A stretch of 64,000 nucleotides of DNA from Cognatundibacterium rugosum (GTDB lineage: Bacteria > Pseudomonadota > Gammaproteobacteria > Burkholderiales > Burkholderiaceae_D), in assembly GCF_014284365.1 (NCBI RefSeq), contig NZ_JACOGG010000007.1, forward strand, positions 145,586 through 209,585, read 5' to 3'. The position numbers were made by a program, and so were the translations under genes. Every line of letters begins with the position of its first letter. Position 1 is the first letter of the stretch. Positions 56,259-64,000 of this stretch are shown here, piece after piece. The notes beneath the pieces were generated by a model. The model was not told the origin of the DNA, did not search any database, and worked only from the letters and a program-made list of their open reading frames with translations.

Positions 56259-59200
56259 TTATTTGGTCTTTACCATGGCCAGCTGTGTCGTATCGGCCTC
56301 AGAAGCCTGCGTTGCCGCCTCTTCGCGATCTGCGATCTTGTTTTTCTCCGCAGTCCCTCCCAGTTGATAGCTCAGTTGCAAACCCGTTGCAGTGACCTTC
56401 ACCGCCTGAGTTCCAGATGAATTGACCACTGAAGCTAAGGCCTGAGCCGACAGCTGATGGGTTGAAGCGTATTCCGTTTGCGCTTGCAACTGTTGAACTG
56501 TTGCTGCCTGCTTGCCCTCGACGGCGCCAGTCACTTGCCCCGAAGCGTGTACCAAGGGAAGCAATTGAGAGAACCCGGCAGCACCGATCATCCCGGCGCA
56601 CAACATCAGACCGGCCAGAATAGATGGGCGCAAACGCAGTCCAACCGGGGTAGCTGGCTGTGACGAAGCAAATTCCGCGTCCAGCGTCACAGGCGCCGAC
56701 TCCAATACCTGCTGTACCTGTTCGCGCCATACCACATGGTGCTGACGCTGATCACGCAAGCGCTGTATCAGTGTCTGTGCTAATTCTTCCGCGGCCTGAT
56801 GTTCGTGGGCGAGTTGCTGCTGCTCTTCCTGTGCTGCTGCCTGCAGTGTTTGCTCTTCCTGCGCCCATTGTGCTTGCAAGGTAGCCAACTGCTGGGCTTG
56901 TTGTGCGCGTAATGCGCTCAGTTTCTCACTTTGCACAGCCTGCGCTGCCAGCAATTCCTGCAAAGACTGCTCTTCAGCGCTCAGCGCCAGTTCCTGCTCA
57001 CGAGCCTGTTCCAGTGCCAGTTTCGCCGCCTTACGCTCTTCTCTTCTGCGCAAAATCAGATCTGCAAATGCAGCTTGTTGCTGCTCTTGTTCATACTCCT
57101 GTTGCTCCAGCTCTTGCAGTGCCGCCTGCTCCTTAACAAGCTGACTTGCCAGCTGAGCAGCCAGCGTCTGTTCTTTTTCGCGCCTTGCACAAGCCAGTTC
57201 CATTAAACGCTGTTCAGCAACGCAACGTTCCTGCAAAGCGATACTGGCCAGATTGTCTTCTGCCAGTTTAGAGCGCAAGGTCACATCTAATTGCTCTTCC
57301 AACTCCAGTTTCTGCTGGGCAGCCTGCATCGCCTCCTGCTGCAACTGCAAACGCTGCTGGCTGTCTTTTGCTAACTGCTCCTCAGATTGCAGACGTTCTT
57401 GCGCCACATGTACCAATGCTGCTTCCGCCTGCATTTTCGCATCGATCACCTGCAAAGCCTGGTTTTTGAGGGCGATGGTTTGCTGCTCCAGTTGCTGATG
57501 TTCAGCCAGCCTCAGTAATTCCTGCTGTTCCGCTTGAGCCCGTTCTGCCGCCAGTTTTTGCAATGTCAGCATTTCCTCTGCTTTTACTTGCGCGAGACGA
57601 CTGGCTTCCAATTCGGTTTCTGCATGCAGTGCAGCGAAACGTACTGCATCCTGCTCAGCCTCTGCTTTAGCCTGCATCGCTACTGCAGCTTCCTGCTCAG
57701 CTTTCGCACGTTCTTGTGCGGCCAGCAGATACGCTTGCTCAGCCTGCTCGGTCGCGACAGCGGCGGCGGCGGCAATTTGCTCAGCCTGCAGTTTTTCACG
57801 TATCAACACCAACGTATTGGCCTCTGCAGCTGCACGCTGATTCTCCACCTCCAGCAGCTTTTGTGCCTCTGCCACACGTGCTTCCAAAGCCTGACTTGCC
57901 AGCTTCTGTGCCTGTGCATGTTGACTGGATTGTGCAAACAAAGTCTGCTCTGTCTGTAACTGCGCCTGAGCGGCGAGTTCTGCATCCTGTGCCAGCAATT
58001 GACGTTGCACTGCCAGTTCGCGGGCTTTTTCTTCTGCTGCCAGCATCGCTTGTTGCAACGCCAGCTCTTGCTCCTGAAAAGCCAGTTTGGCGGCCAACTC
58101 AATACTCAAAGCCTGCTCTGTATGCAGACGTGCCTGCTCAGCTTGGGCAGACGCGGCCAGCAGTGCCGATTTTTTTTCTAAAGCGGCGGCAGCTTCACGC
58201 TTAATCAACGCCTCTTCTGCAGACTCTTGTAACCAACGTTTTTCAGCCGCATTGACCGTGTCTGCGGCATGCCTAGCCTCCTGTTCCGCCTGCAGACGTT
58301 GCTGCGCGAGAGCTTGTTGCTCAGCTTCCGCCTGTTGGCGGCTGACTGCCTCATTCAACAGCGCCTGTTCCGCCTCTTGTTTTTGCTGAAGGGTCACTAC
58401 CAATGCCTGCTCAGCCTCGGCGCGTTGCTGCTCCAGCACGCGCAATTGCGCCTCGGCCTGCAAGCGCTGAGCAACCAGATGCGCGGTCAGTTGTTGGGCT
58501 TCTGCATGAGCCGCCAGCTCCTGATGCAGAGCCTGTTCGGCTGCACATGTAGCCGCAGCGGCGGCATGTGCAATACGTTCAGCATCAGCATTGGCTTGCG
58601 CAAAACGCAGTGCCAGCTGTTCTTGTTGCAATTTTGCCTGAGCCTCAGACTGTGCCTGCTGTTCAGCCAGTACGCGTGATTCTGTGGTCATCAGCAGCGC
58701 AGATTCTTGCTCTACACGCTGAGCAACTGCCTGTTCCAGTTCAGCGAGGCGACGGTTTTTCTCTTGCACCAACTGGTGCGCCTTGACCTGACTGGCGGCA
58801 TAGGATTTGGCCTGCTGCTGCAATGCGATTTCCGCTTCCAGCTTAGCCTGTGCCATGGTTTGCGCTTCTGTCTCAGCCACAGCGCGCTCAGCCGCAGCGC
58901 GGGCTTGTGCCTGCTCGGCCTGAGCACGGCACTGTGCGGCAGCATTTGCCTGCTGCTCAGCATGCAGCTTCTCGGTTGCGGCCTGCTCTGCTACTTTCGC
59001 AGCGAGCGCCGCCTGTTCTGCCAAACGTGCCTGCTCTTCCAATGCCGCAGCCGCAGCCAATTGTGATTGTGCCTTTTCCTGTTCTAAACGCTTGGCGCGG
59101 CTGGCAGCCTTCACTCTTTGTTCTGCCGCACTTGCCGCAGTCTGCTCAGCCTGGGCTTTCGCAGCCAACTCTTCATGCAATTGCTTTTCCTGGGCCAGTT

Positions 59201-61736
59201 TGAGCTCTAAGGCTTCACGCATAGCCTGTTCTGCTTGCAAACGTGCCAGGTGTTCGTTTTTTTCAGCTTCTTCGAGGCGGGCTTTTTCTGCCAATTCAGC
59301 AGCCAGTTGCTGTTCCGCAGCCAGTTTTTCCTGTACCAGTGTCAGGGCTTTCTTTTCTGCTTCAGCGCGTAAACGCAGCGTCTTTCCTAATTGCTCGGCT
59401 TGCTGAACTTTTTCTTTTGCATCCTGTGCCGCTTGCTTTTGCAGATCCGCATGCTCCTGGATTTTGATCAGGCGTTGCTGTTCCGCTTCTATCATGGCCT
59501 GACGCGCGATGCGGGCTTCCTGCTCTTGCTGCTGACGCGCCTGCAGAACGCTGACATGCTCACGGTCAGCGCAGGCACGTGCGATGATTTCTTCTGCAGT
59601 CAGTTTTTCTGCTTCTAATTTTTCCTGAGCCAGATTGGCCGCTTGTTGCTCTGCCTGAGTACGGATTTGCTCTGCTTTAGTCAGTTCAGCAGCTTGCTGC
59701 TGTTGTAAAGCTGCGAACTGCATTGCCTGCAGCTGTATCTCTTTTTGCTTTTCGGCTTCAAGCAATGCCAGTTGCTGAACCACCGCCTGTTCTTCCGAGG
59801 CCTGGCGTGCAGCCCGCTCTGCTATTTCCCGCGCCACCGCGGCAGCCTTGGCCTGTTCCTCTGCAAAACGGGCGGCTTCAGCCTCTTCACGTGCCGCTTG
59901 CTCCAGCGCCAGTTTCTCTTCTGCCGCCGCTAACATCGCCTGTACCGCTACTGCGCGACGACGTTCTGCATCCAGTTTTTCGTCCAGCAATGCCATCGCT
60001 TTCGCCTCATCGTTTGCCAATTGTTCCTGAACGCGCAGCAGCTCATCTGCGTCGCGGGTTTTCTTTGCCATCATTTCGGCACGGCGCTGCTGCAGCTCCG
60101 CCTGTTTCATCGCTTTTTCCAGCGCTATCCGTTCGGCGATCATTTCGCTTTCCTGCGCTAAACTGGCTGCCCGTGCTACTTCTTCCTGCATACGCAAGAG
60201 CTCGGTATGTTCGCGCTCAGCCTGTATCAGGACTTGAGCTTGCTGTGTTTTCTCGCGCTCTGCCTGTAGTTTCTCCTCAAGTGCTAGCGCTGCTTTTTGC
60301 TCAGCCTCAGCCCGCAGTTGCTCGGCTTGCAGCAATTCGGCTGCTTTTTGTGCTTTTACTTCTGATGCGGCCTGAGCGCGCTTGAGCAATTCCGCCTGGA
60401 ACGCTGAAGTACTCAGTGCCTGCTGTTCTGCATCGGCCTGTTCTCGCGCCAGCTGTACTGCCTGACGCTCTATGTCTATACGCTCTTTAGCCAGCTCAGC
60501 TGCACGCTTTTCTTCTGCGACTCTTTGTTGTGCCAATGCAGTGGCTTCCTGCTCTGCAATCCGGCGCAATCGGGCTTCCTCCGTTGCTGCCGCTTCTGCC
60601 GCGAGGCGCTCACGTGCCTGAGCGTCAGCTTGCTGTTCATTTTCAATACGGGATAAAGCGGTGCTCTGCAATTCGCGCTCAGCACGGATACGGGATTCCG
60701 TCACCTGGCGGATTCTTTCCTCTGCATCTTTACGTGCCTGTGCTGTTGCTGCTGCTATCAACTCTGCCTGTTCACGTTTTTGTGCTGCTGTTCGCAAATC
60801 CTGTTCTGCCTGCATACGCATCTGTATGGCCTCGGCAGCACGCTGCTCAGACTCCATACGAGCCTTTGCGATCGCTTCGTGTTCTTGTTCAATTTGCAGA
60901 CGTGCCAGTGCATCTTCACGGGCACGGATTTCCATCGGCGCGCGGTTAATGGCGACTTCCAGTGCTTTTGCCTCCGCCTGCTCACGCTCTTTACTCGCCT
61001 GTAAAGTTTCATTGCGCACCTTAGCCAGCATTTCTGCATGCTGACGGGCTTCACGGTCATGCTTTTCGCGTTCACGTGCAAGCTCCACAATTTTTGCATC
61101 AGCCAGGGCACGTTCACTGGCTTGTTGACGGGCACTCTCTGAGGCGGCAAACCTTTCAGCAGCAAAACTTTTAGCGACTTCCGTTTGCTCAGCAAGGCGA
61201 CTGGCTTCGGCATGGGCTTTGCTGCTTAATTCAGCTTCAGCTTTCCACTTTTGTTCGGCACGCTGACGTGCTTCGCGCTCTAAACGCTGACGCAATTCGG
61301 ATTGTTGACGGGCACGTTGCTCCATTTCAGCGCGCTGCTGTAATTCACGTGATTCCATCTCATGCGCAGCAGCACGTGCCGCACTGGCTGCCTGTGATTC
61401 CTTCTCAGCGATGAGCCTGGCCTGGCTTTGTTTTGCAGCTTCCTCTTCCAGCTTCAACTTAACCTGCGCCAATTCCGCCGCCTCAGCTTCAGCCTGTGCA
61501 CGGGTTTGCGCTAACTCGCGTGCAGCCTCTTCTGCTTTCAACCTGGATTCCGTCGCAACGGTAGCGCGTGCTTCCGCTTCAACCCGGGCAATCGCTTCAC
61601 GGATACCTTTGACATCAATCCGGGAATTGGACTCAAGTAAATCAGGCGACGACAACAAATCCTCCTTCGTATCGTCATGACGATCGAGGGAATAAGCCCC
61701 CAAAGAAAATTTGTTTAACAGTGACTGGTTATCCAT
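56259..61736 (-). CDS. Giant (1825-residue) coiled-coil protein with a C-terminal membrane anchor
   Basis: AGGAGCG precedes the ATG. A short non-repetitive head (about 1-45) is followed by some 1600 residues of Ala/Glu/Gln/Leu/Arg-rich helix. Over long stretches it has a 14-residue (double heptad) period: for example ATALAQQRVAEEKR, AAELAKERIDIERQ, AVQLAREQADAEQQ in direct succession (about 398-439), and a further run near 793-876 of units often ending AEQ or EEK. Pro and Gly are almost absent from this region. After a Pro-containing break (about 1685-1704), a membrane helix (about 1705-1727) leads to a roughly 98-residue tail that would lie outside the cytoplasm. I do not recognise the family. 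A structural or polar scaffold role is inferred. The gene is monocistronic. Confidence 0.9.
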   Translation of the reverse strand: MDNQSLLNKFSLGAYSLDRHDDTKEDLLSSPDLLESNSRIDVKGIREAIARVEAEARATVATESRLKAEEAARELAQTRAQAEAEAAELAQVKLKLEEEAAKQSQARLIAEKESQAASAARAAAHEMESRELQQRAEMEQRARQQSELRQRLEREARQRAEQKWKAEAELSSKAHAEASRLAEQTEVAKSFAAERFAASESARQQASERALADAKIVELAREREKHDREARQHAEMLAKVRNETLQASKEREQAEAKALEVAINRAPMEIRAREDALARLQIEQEHEAIAKARMESEQRAAEAIQMRMQAEQDLRTAAQKREQAELIAAATAQARKDAEERIRQVTESRIRAERELQSTALSRIENEQQADAQARERLAAEAAATEEARLRRIAEQEATALAQQRVAEEKRAAELAKERIDIERQAVQLAREQADAEQQALSTSAFQAELLKRAQAASEVKAQKAAELLQAEQLRAEAEQKAALALEEKLQAEREKTQQAQVLIQAEREHTELLRMQEEVARAASLAQESEMIAERIALEKAMKQAELQQRRAEMMAKKTRDADELLRVQEQLANDEAKAMALLDEKLDAERRRAVAVQAMLAAAEEKLALEQAAREEAEAARFAEEQAKAAAVAREIAERAARQASEEQAVVQQLALLEAEKQKEIQLQAMQFAALQQQQAAELTKAEQIRTQAEQQAANLAQEKLEAEKLTAEEIIARACADREHVSVLQARQQQEQEARIARQAMIEAEQQRLIKIQEHADLQKQAAQDAKEKVQQAEQLGKTLRLRAEAEKKALTLVQEKLAAEQQLAAELAEKARLEEAEKNEHLARLQAEQAMREALELKLAQEKQLHEELAAKAQAEQTAASAAEQRVKAASRAKRLEQEKAQSQLAAAAALEEQARLAEQAALAAKVAEQAATEKLHAEQQANAAAQCRAQAEQAQARAAAERAVAETEAQTMAQAKLEAEIALQQQAKSYAASQVKAHQLVQEKNRRLAELEQAVAQRVEQESALLMTTESRVLAEQQAQSEAQAKLQQEQLALRFAQANADAERIAHAAAAATCAAEQALHQELAAHAEAQQLTAHLVAQRLQAEAQLRVLEQQRAEAEQALVVTLQQKQEAEQALLNEAVSRQQAEAEQQALAQQRLQAEQEARHAADTVNAAEKRWLQESAEEALIKREAAAALEKKSALLAASAQAEQARLHTEQALSIELAAKLAFQEQELALQQAMLAAEEKARELAVQRQLLAQDAELAAQAQLQTEQTLFAQSSQHAQAQKLASQALEARVAEAQKLLEVENQRAAAEANTLVLIREKLQAEQIAAAAAVATEQAEQAYLLAAQERAKAEQEAAVAMQAKAEAEQDAVRFAALHAETELEASRLAQVKAEEMLTLQKLAAERAQAEQQELLRLAEHQQLEQQTIALKNQALQVIDAKMQAEAALVHVAQERLQSEEQLAKDSQQRLQLQQEAMQAAQQKLELEEQLDVTLRSKLAEDNLASIALQERCVAEQRLMELACARREKEQTLAAQLASQLVKEQAALQELEQQEYEQEQQQAAFADLILRRREERKAAKLALEQAREQELALSAEEQSLQELLAAQAVQSEKLSALRAQQAQQLATLQAQWAQEEQTLQAAAQEEQQQLAHEHQAAEELAQTLIQRLRDQRQHHVVWREQVQQVLESAPVTLDAEFASSQPATPVGLRLRPSILAGLMLCAGMIGAAGFSQLLPLVHASGQVTGAVEGKQAATVQQLQAQTEYASTHQLSAQALASVVNSSGTQAVKVTATGLQLSYQLGGTAEKNKIADREEAATQASEADTTQLAMVKTK

Positions 61737-61958
61737 GCTTCGCTCCTGAATATATCCTTGCGTCTCCGCATCACCGGCCCGTGCGCGTGAAACCTCATAT
61801 CAGAATTATCGGCGATGCAAAATTAAACAATCCTTGGAGTAAAGCGGGAAAAGCCCCCTATTTCATGATTGTTGCATCCAATTTCTGCTGTGGCTCTCCC
61901 ACAAAGCCTGACAGCAACGTAAAATAGCGGTCACACCCAAATTAGCAGGAGAATCATC

Positions 61959-62591
61959 TTGAATGAATTAGTCACAGAAATTAAGCATCCATTGGTACAG
62001 CACAAACTGTCCCTGATGCGTAGTAAAGATACGCCTACAGATAATTTCCGCCGTCTGTTACGTGAAATCAGCCAGATGCTGGCCTATGAAGTGACGCGCG
62101 ACCTGCCTATAGAATTCACTAAAATCGAAACACCGATAGAAACCATTGATGCACCAACTATCAGCGGTAAGAAACTGTGCGTGATCTCGGTGCTGCGTGC
62201 CGGTAATGGCATTTTGGACGGCATGCTGGACTTGCTTCCGAACGCACGTGTTGGCCATATCGGCCTGTACCGCGATCCTGAAACCCTGGAACCGGTTGAG
62301 TATTACTATAAAGTGCCGGAAGATATCGCTGACCGTCTGGTCATTGTGGTTGATCCTATGCTGGCAACGGGCAACTCTGCCGCTGCCGCTATCGAAAGAC
62401 TGAAACTGGGCGGTGCAAAAACGATTAAATTTGTTTGTCTGTTAGCTGCACCGGAAGGTATTCAGGTGATGCAAAAGGCGCATCCTGACGTGCCTGTGAT
62501 TACCGCTTCCATCGATAAATACCTGAACGAGCATGGCTATATCGTGCCTGGGCTCGGTGATGCCGGCGACCGCTTATTCGGTACCAAATAA
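61959..62591 (+). CDS. upp: Uracil phosphoribosyltransferase
   Basis: 210 residues. [12 protein letters not shown] opening, the PRPP-binding motif [15 protein letters not shown] and the uracil-binding C-terminal stretch [13 protein letters not shown] are all present. It makes UMP from uracil and PRPP in the salvage pathway. It starts at TTG 61959-61961, supported by AGGAG eight bases upstream and the conserved N-terminus; no in-frame ATG is near. Its own terminator follows. Confidence 0.95.
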   Translation: MNELVTEIKHPLVQHKLSLMRSKDTPTDNFRRLLREISQMLAYEVTRDLPIEFTKIETPIETIDAPTISGKKLCVISVLRAGNGILDGMLDLLPNARVGHIGLYRDPETLEPVEYYYKVPEDIADRLVIVVDPMLATGNSAAAAIERLKLGGAKTIKFVCLLAAPEGIQVMQKAHPDVPVITASIDKYLNEHGYIVPGLGDAGDRLFGTK

Positions 62592-62603
62592 TCTTTGTCA
62601 TTT

Positions 62604-62628
62604 AAGCCCCGCCAGCCGGGGCTTTTTT
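62604..62628 (+). terminator. Rho-independent terminator of upp
   Basis: 8-bp stem AAGCCCCG (62604-62611) with CGGGGCTT (62617-62624), five-base loop, followed by a T run that ends just before the next gene's possible ATG. Confidence 0.93.
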
Positions 62629-62640
62629 ATGCGCGCTACC

Positions 62641-63807
62641 ATGTCAAAATTTCAATTCTCTTCGAGTGACTCGAAATTTCCAGGTGAAGTCACCACCATC
62701 TTTTCCGTCATGTCCAAATTGTCGCAACAGCATCAGGCTATCAATCTGGGACAGGGCTTTCCTGACTTTGACTGCGACCCTACCCTGATCGAGCGCGTCA
62801 CTGCTGCCATGCAAGCCGGAATCAATCAGTATCCGCCTATGCCTGGACTGCCAACACTCAGAAACGCCATCGCAGAGAAAATTCACAAGGCGTATGACAG
62901 TGCCTATGATGCAGAGTCCGAAATCACGGTAACGGCGGGAGCCACACAGGCTCTGTTGACGGCCATCCTGACTTTCGTGCACGCAGGCGATGAAGTGATC
63001 ATCATAGAACCTGCTTATGATAGTTACCTGCCATCCATTCGTCTGGCTGGTGGCATTGCGAAACCGGTACAAATGGAATTAGATGGCAATCGTTACTTCA
63101 TCCCTTGGGATAAAGTCAAACAGTCCATCACGCCAAGAACCCGGATGCTGATCCTGAATTCACCGCATAATCCTACCGGGACTGTGTTGACTACGGAGGA
63201 TATCCAGGCACTCAAAGACTGCGTCAGAGATAGTCGCATCTTGATTTTGTCCGATGAAGTCTATGAACACATTATTTTCGATGGCCAGATCCATGCTTCG
63301 ATGGCGAGCGACCCAGAGCTGAAAACACGTAGTCTGATTGTGTCCAGCTTTGGTAAGACTTTTCATGTCACGGGTTGGAAAGTCGGCTATATCGCAGCTC
63401 CCAAGCTGTTGAGCGCTGAATTCCGCAAAGTTCATCAATACAATGTATTTACCGTCAACTCCCCGATGCAGGCCGCATTAGCCGAACATCTGTCGCACTC
63501 GCGGCAACACTGGGAGTTGCCTGCGTTTTACCAGGAAAAACGCGATTATTTCCGTCATAAATTACAGCAAACCCGTTTTGAGCTGCTTCCTTGTCATGGC
63601 ACCTATTTCCAAAGCGTGCGTTATCGGGATATTTCAGACTTACCTGAAAGAGAATTTGCCGAGTGGATGACGAAGAAAGCCGGTGTCGCCTGCATACCTA
63701 TGAGCGCTTTTTATCAACAGCCAACCGACTCAGGTGTTGTGCGCTTCTGTTTTGCAAAACGTCAAAGTACCCTAGAACAGGCGCTGCAACGCCTTCAGAC
63801 ACTTTAA
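62641..63807 (+). CDS. Class I/II PLP aminotransferase (methionine aminotransferase-like, YbdL type)
   Basis: 388 residues. PLP lysine K239 in SSFGKTFHVTGWKVGY; NSPHNPTG and LSDEVYEHI contacts are conserved, and the C-terminal Arg lies in VVRFCFAK. The overall pattern, with LGQGFPDFD near the N-terminus, matches YbdL/MtnE-like methionine or kynurenine-oxoglutarate aminotransferases. An in-frame ATG four codons upstream (62629) borders the upp terminator; I use 62641. Substrate by similarity only. Confidence 0.87.
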   Translation: MSKFQFSSSDSKFPGEVTTIFSVMSKLSQQHQAINLGQGFPDFDCDPTLIERVTAAMQAGINQYPPMPGLPTLRNAIAEKIHKAYDSAYDAESEITVTAGATQALLTAILTFVHAGDEVIIIEPAYDSYLPSIRLAGGIAKPVQMELDGNRYFIPWDKVKQSITPRTRMLILNSPHNPTGTVLTTEDIQALKDCVRDSRILILSDEVYEHIIFDGQIHASMASDPELKTRSLIVSSFGKTFHVTGWKVGYIAAPKLLSAEFRKVHQYNVFTVNSPMQAALAEHLSHSRQHWELPAFYQEKRDYFRHKLQQTRFELLPCHGTYFQSVRYRDISDLPEREFAEWMTKKAGVACIPMSAFYQQPTDSGVVRFCFAKRQSTLEQALQRLQTL

Positions 63808-63839
63808 GCAAAAACAAGCTATTAAGTAATAGAAACGCC

Positions 63840-63869
63840 AAAGGGAGTACACGCAAGCGTACTCCCTTT
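63840..63869. terminator. Bidirectional terminator after the aminotransferase gene
   Basis: Perfect 11-bp stem AAAGGGAGTAC (63840-63850) with GTACTCCCTTT (63859-63869) and an eight-base loop, ending in T3. Confidence 0.85.
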
Positions 63870-63909
63870 GTGTGTAAGCATCCGGTGAAGTCATCTTGAA
63901 GTTAAGTGC

Positions 63910-64000
63910 GTAAGCGTAGATGATCGTGTCCACTTAATAAGTGGACACTTGTACATGATGGACGATGGAATCAATACGCCAAGACGGCGTCGGCGGCACA
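63910..64000 (+). mobile_element. Probable left end of an IS66-type insertion sequence (cut by the window edge)
   Basis: GTAAGCG at 63910-63916 matches the start typical of IS66-family terminal repeats. Behind it is a 10-bp palindrome (GTGTCCACTT and AAGTGGACAC, 63926-63948). An ATG then opens an Arg-rich frame like that of an IS66 first gene. The rest of the element lies outside the window. Confidence 0.35.
63955..64000 (+). CDS. Start of a putative IS66 TnpA-like protein (partial)
   Basis: Two ATGs in series (63955, 63958) open MMDDGINTPRRRRRH up to the window end. A short acidic start followed by an Arg run and His is what I recall of IS66 OrfA (helix-turn-helix) proteins. Too short to be sure. 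Confidence 0.35.
   Translation, partial: MMDDGINTPRRRRRH

Noticed and set aside
57534..61044. Several long frames (up to 220 codons) on the plus strand opposite the giant coiled-coil gene
   Set aside because: They follow from the biased Ala/Glu/Gln codons of the real gene, are low-complexity, lack ribosome sites and overlap one another.
56259..61736. Giant coiled-coil gene as a CRISPR-like or DNA satellite array
   Set aside because: The periodicity is at protein level (14 residues) with strongly diverged DNA copies, not exact DNA repeats with spacers.

Overview
The window looks like chromosomal DNA of a betaproteobacterium (Burkholderiales). Gene content, moderate GC and neighbourhoods such as queE-queD-tadA, guaB-guaA, smpB/ratA/rnfH and prfB-lysS suggest an Oxalobacteraceae relative of the Undibacterium/Herminiimonas type. 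That placement is inferred from protein flavour; no search was run.

Layout. 1-3.8 kb: the N-terminal half of a chemoreceptor, then a metal-resistance block (chromate transporter ChrA; CDF exporter DmeF with its RcnR/DmeR-type repressor and an operator inside the promoter). 4.2 kb: tRNA-Pro(GGG). 4.6-8.3 kb: a deacetylase and a Pat-type acetyltransferase, a likely reversible lysine-acetylation pair. 8.3-12.4 kb: an MBOAT acyltransferase with two SGNH proteins, a probable polysaccharide O-acylation operon. 12.6-20 kb: a GhrA-like reductase, an RNase H-like protein, a YgiQ radical SAM protein, a small CxxC protein, prfB with its programmed frameshift, and lysS. 20-27 kb: ABC exporter, cupin protein, renalase-like oxidoreductase, CBS protein, a sulfhydrylase, an alpha/beta hydrolase and a LysE exporter. 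27-30 kb: a sulfotransferase, a DHH phosphoesterase and CysC in one transcription unit, which reads as a self-contained PAPS-dependent sulfation module. 30-32 kb: a complete chemoreceptor with a CheR/CheB tether. 32-40.5 kb: an acyl-CoA/lipid catabolic run (thiolase, acyl-CoA dehydrogenase, two SDRs, thioesterase, MDR reductase, alpha/beta hydrolase, GNAT). 40.8-45.2 kb: MHS transporter, LdcA, TadA, QueD, QueE.

45.2-47.4 kb is an accessory pocket. It holds a gene-poor stretch with a short fragment, a HEPN-like protein fused to a RuvA domain III-like tail, and a DUF4926 protein flanked by two copies of a 24-bp imperfect palindrome. Housekeeping genes then resume: guaA and guaB with a degenerate GAF-GGDEF gene between them, a DUF4124 protein, rnfH, ratA, smpB and an OmpR/EnvZ pair. 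56.3-61.7 kb is one 1825-residue protein that is almost entirely alpha-helical coiled coil with a 14-residue periodicity and a single C-terminal membrane segment. The window ends with upp, an aminotransferase and the probable left end of an IS66-type element.

Most noteworthy: the giant coiled-coil membrane protein; the HEPN-RuvA_C fusion and its pocket; the cysC-DHH-sulfotransferase operon; and the degenerate cyclase, with an intact inhibitory-site motif, inside the GMP-synthesis operon.
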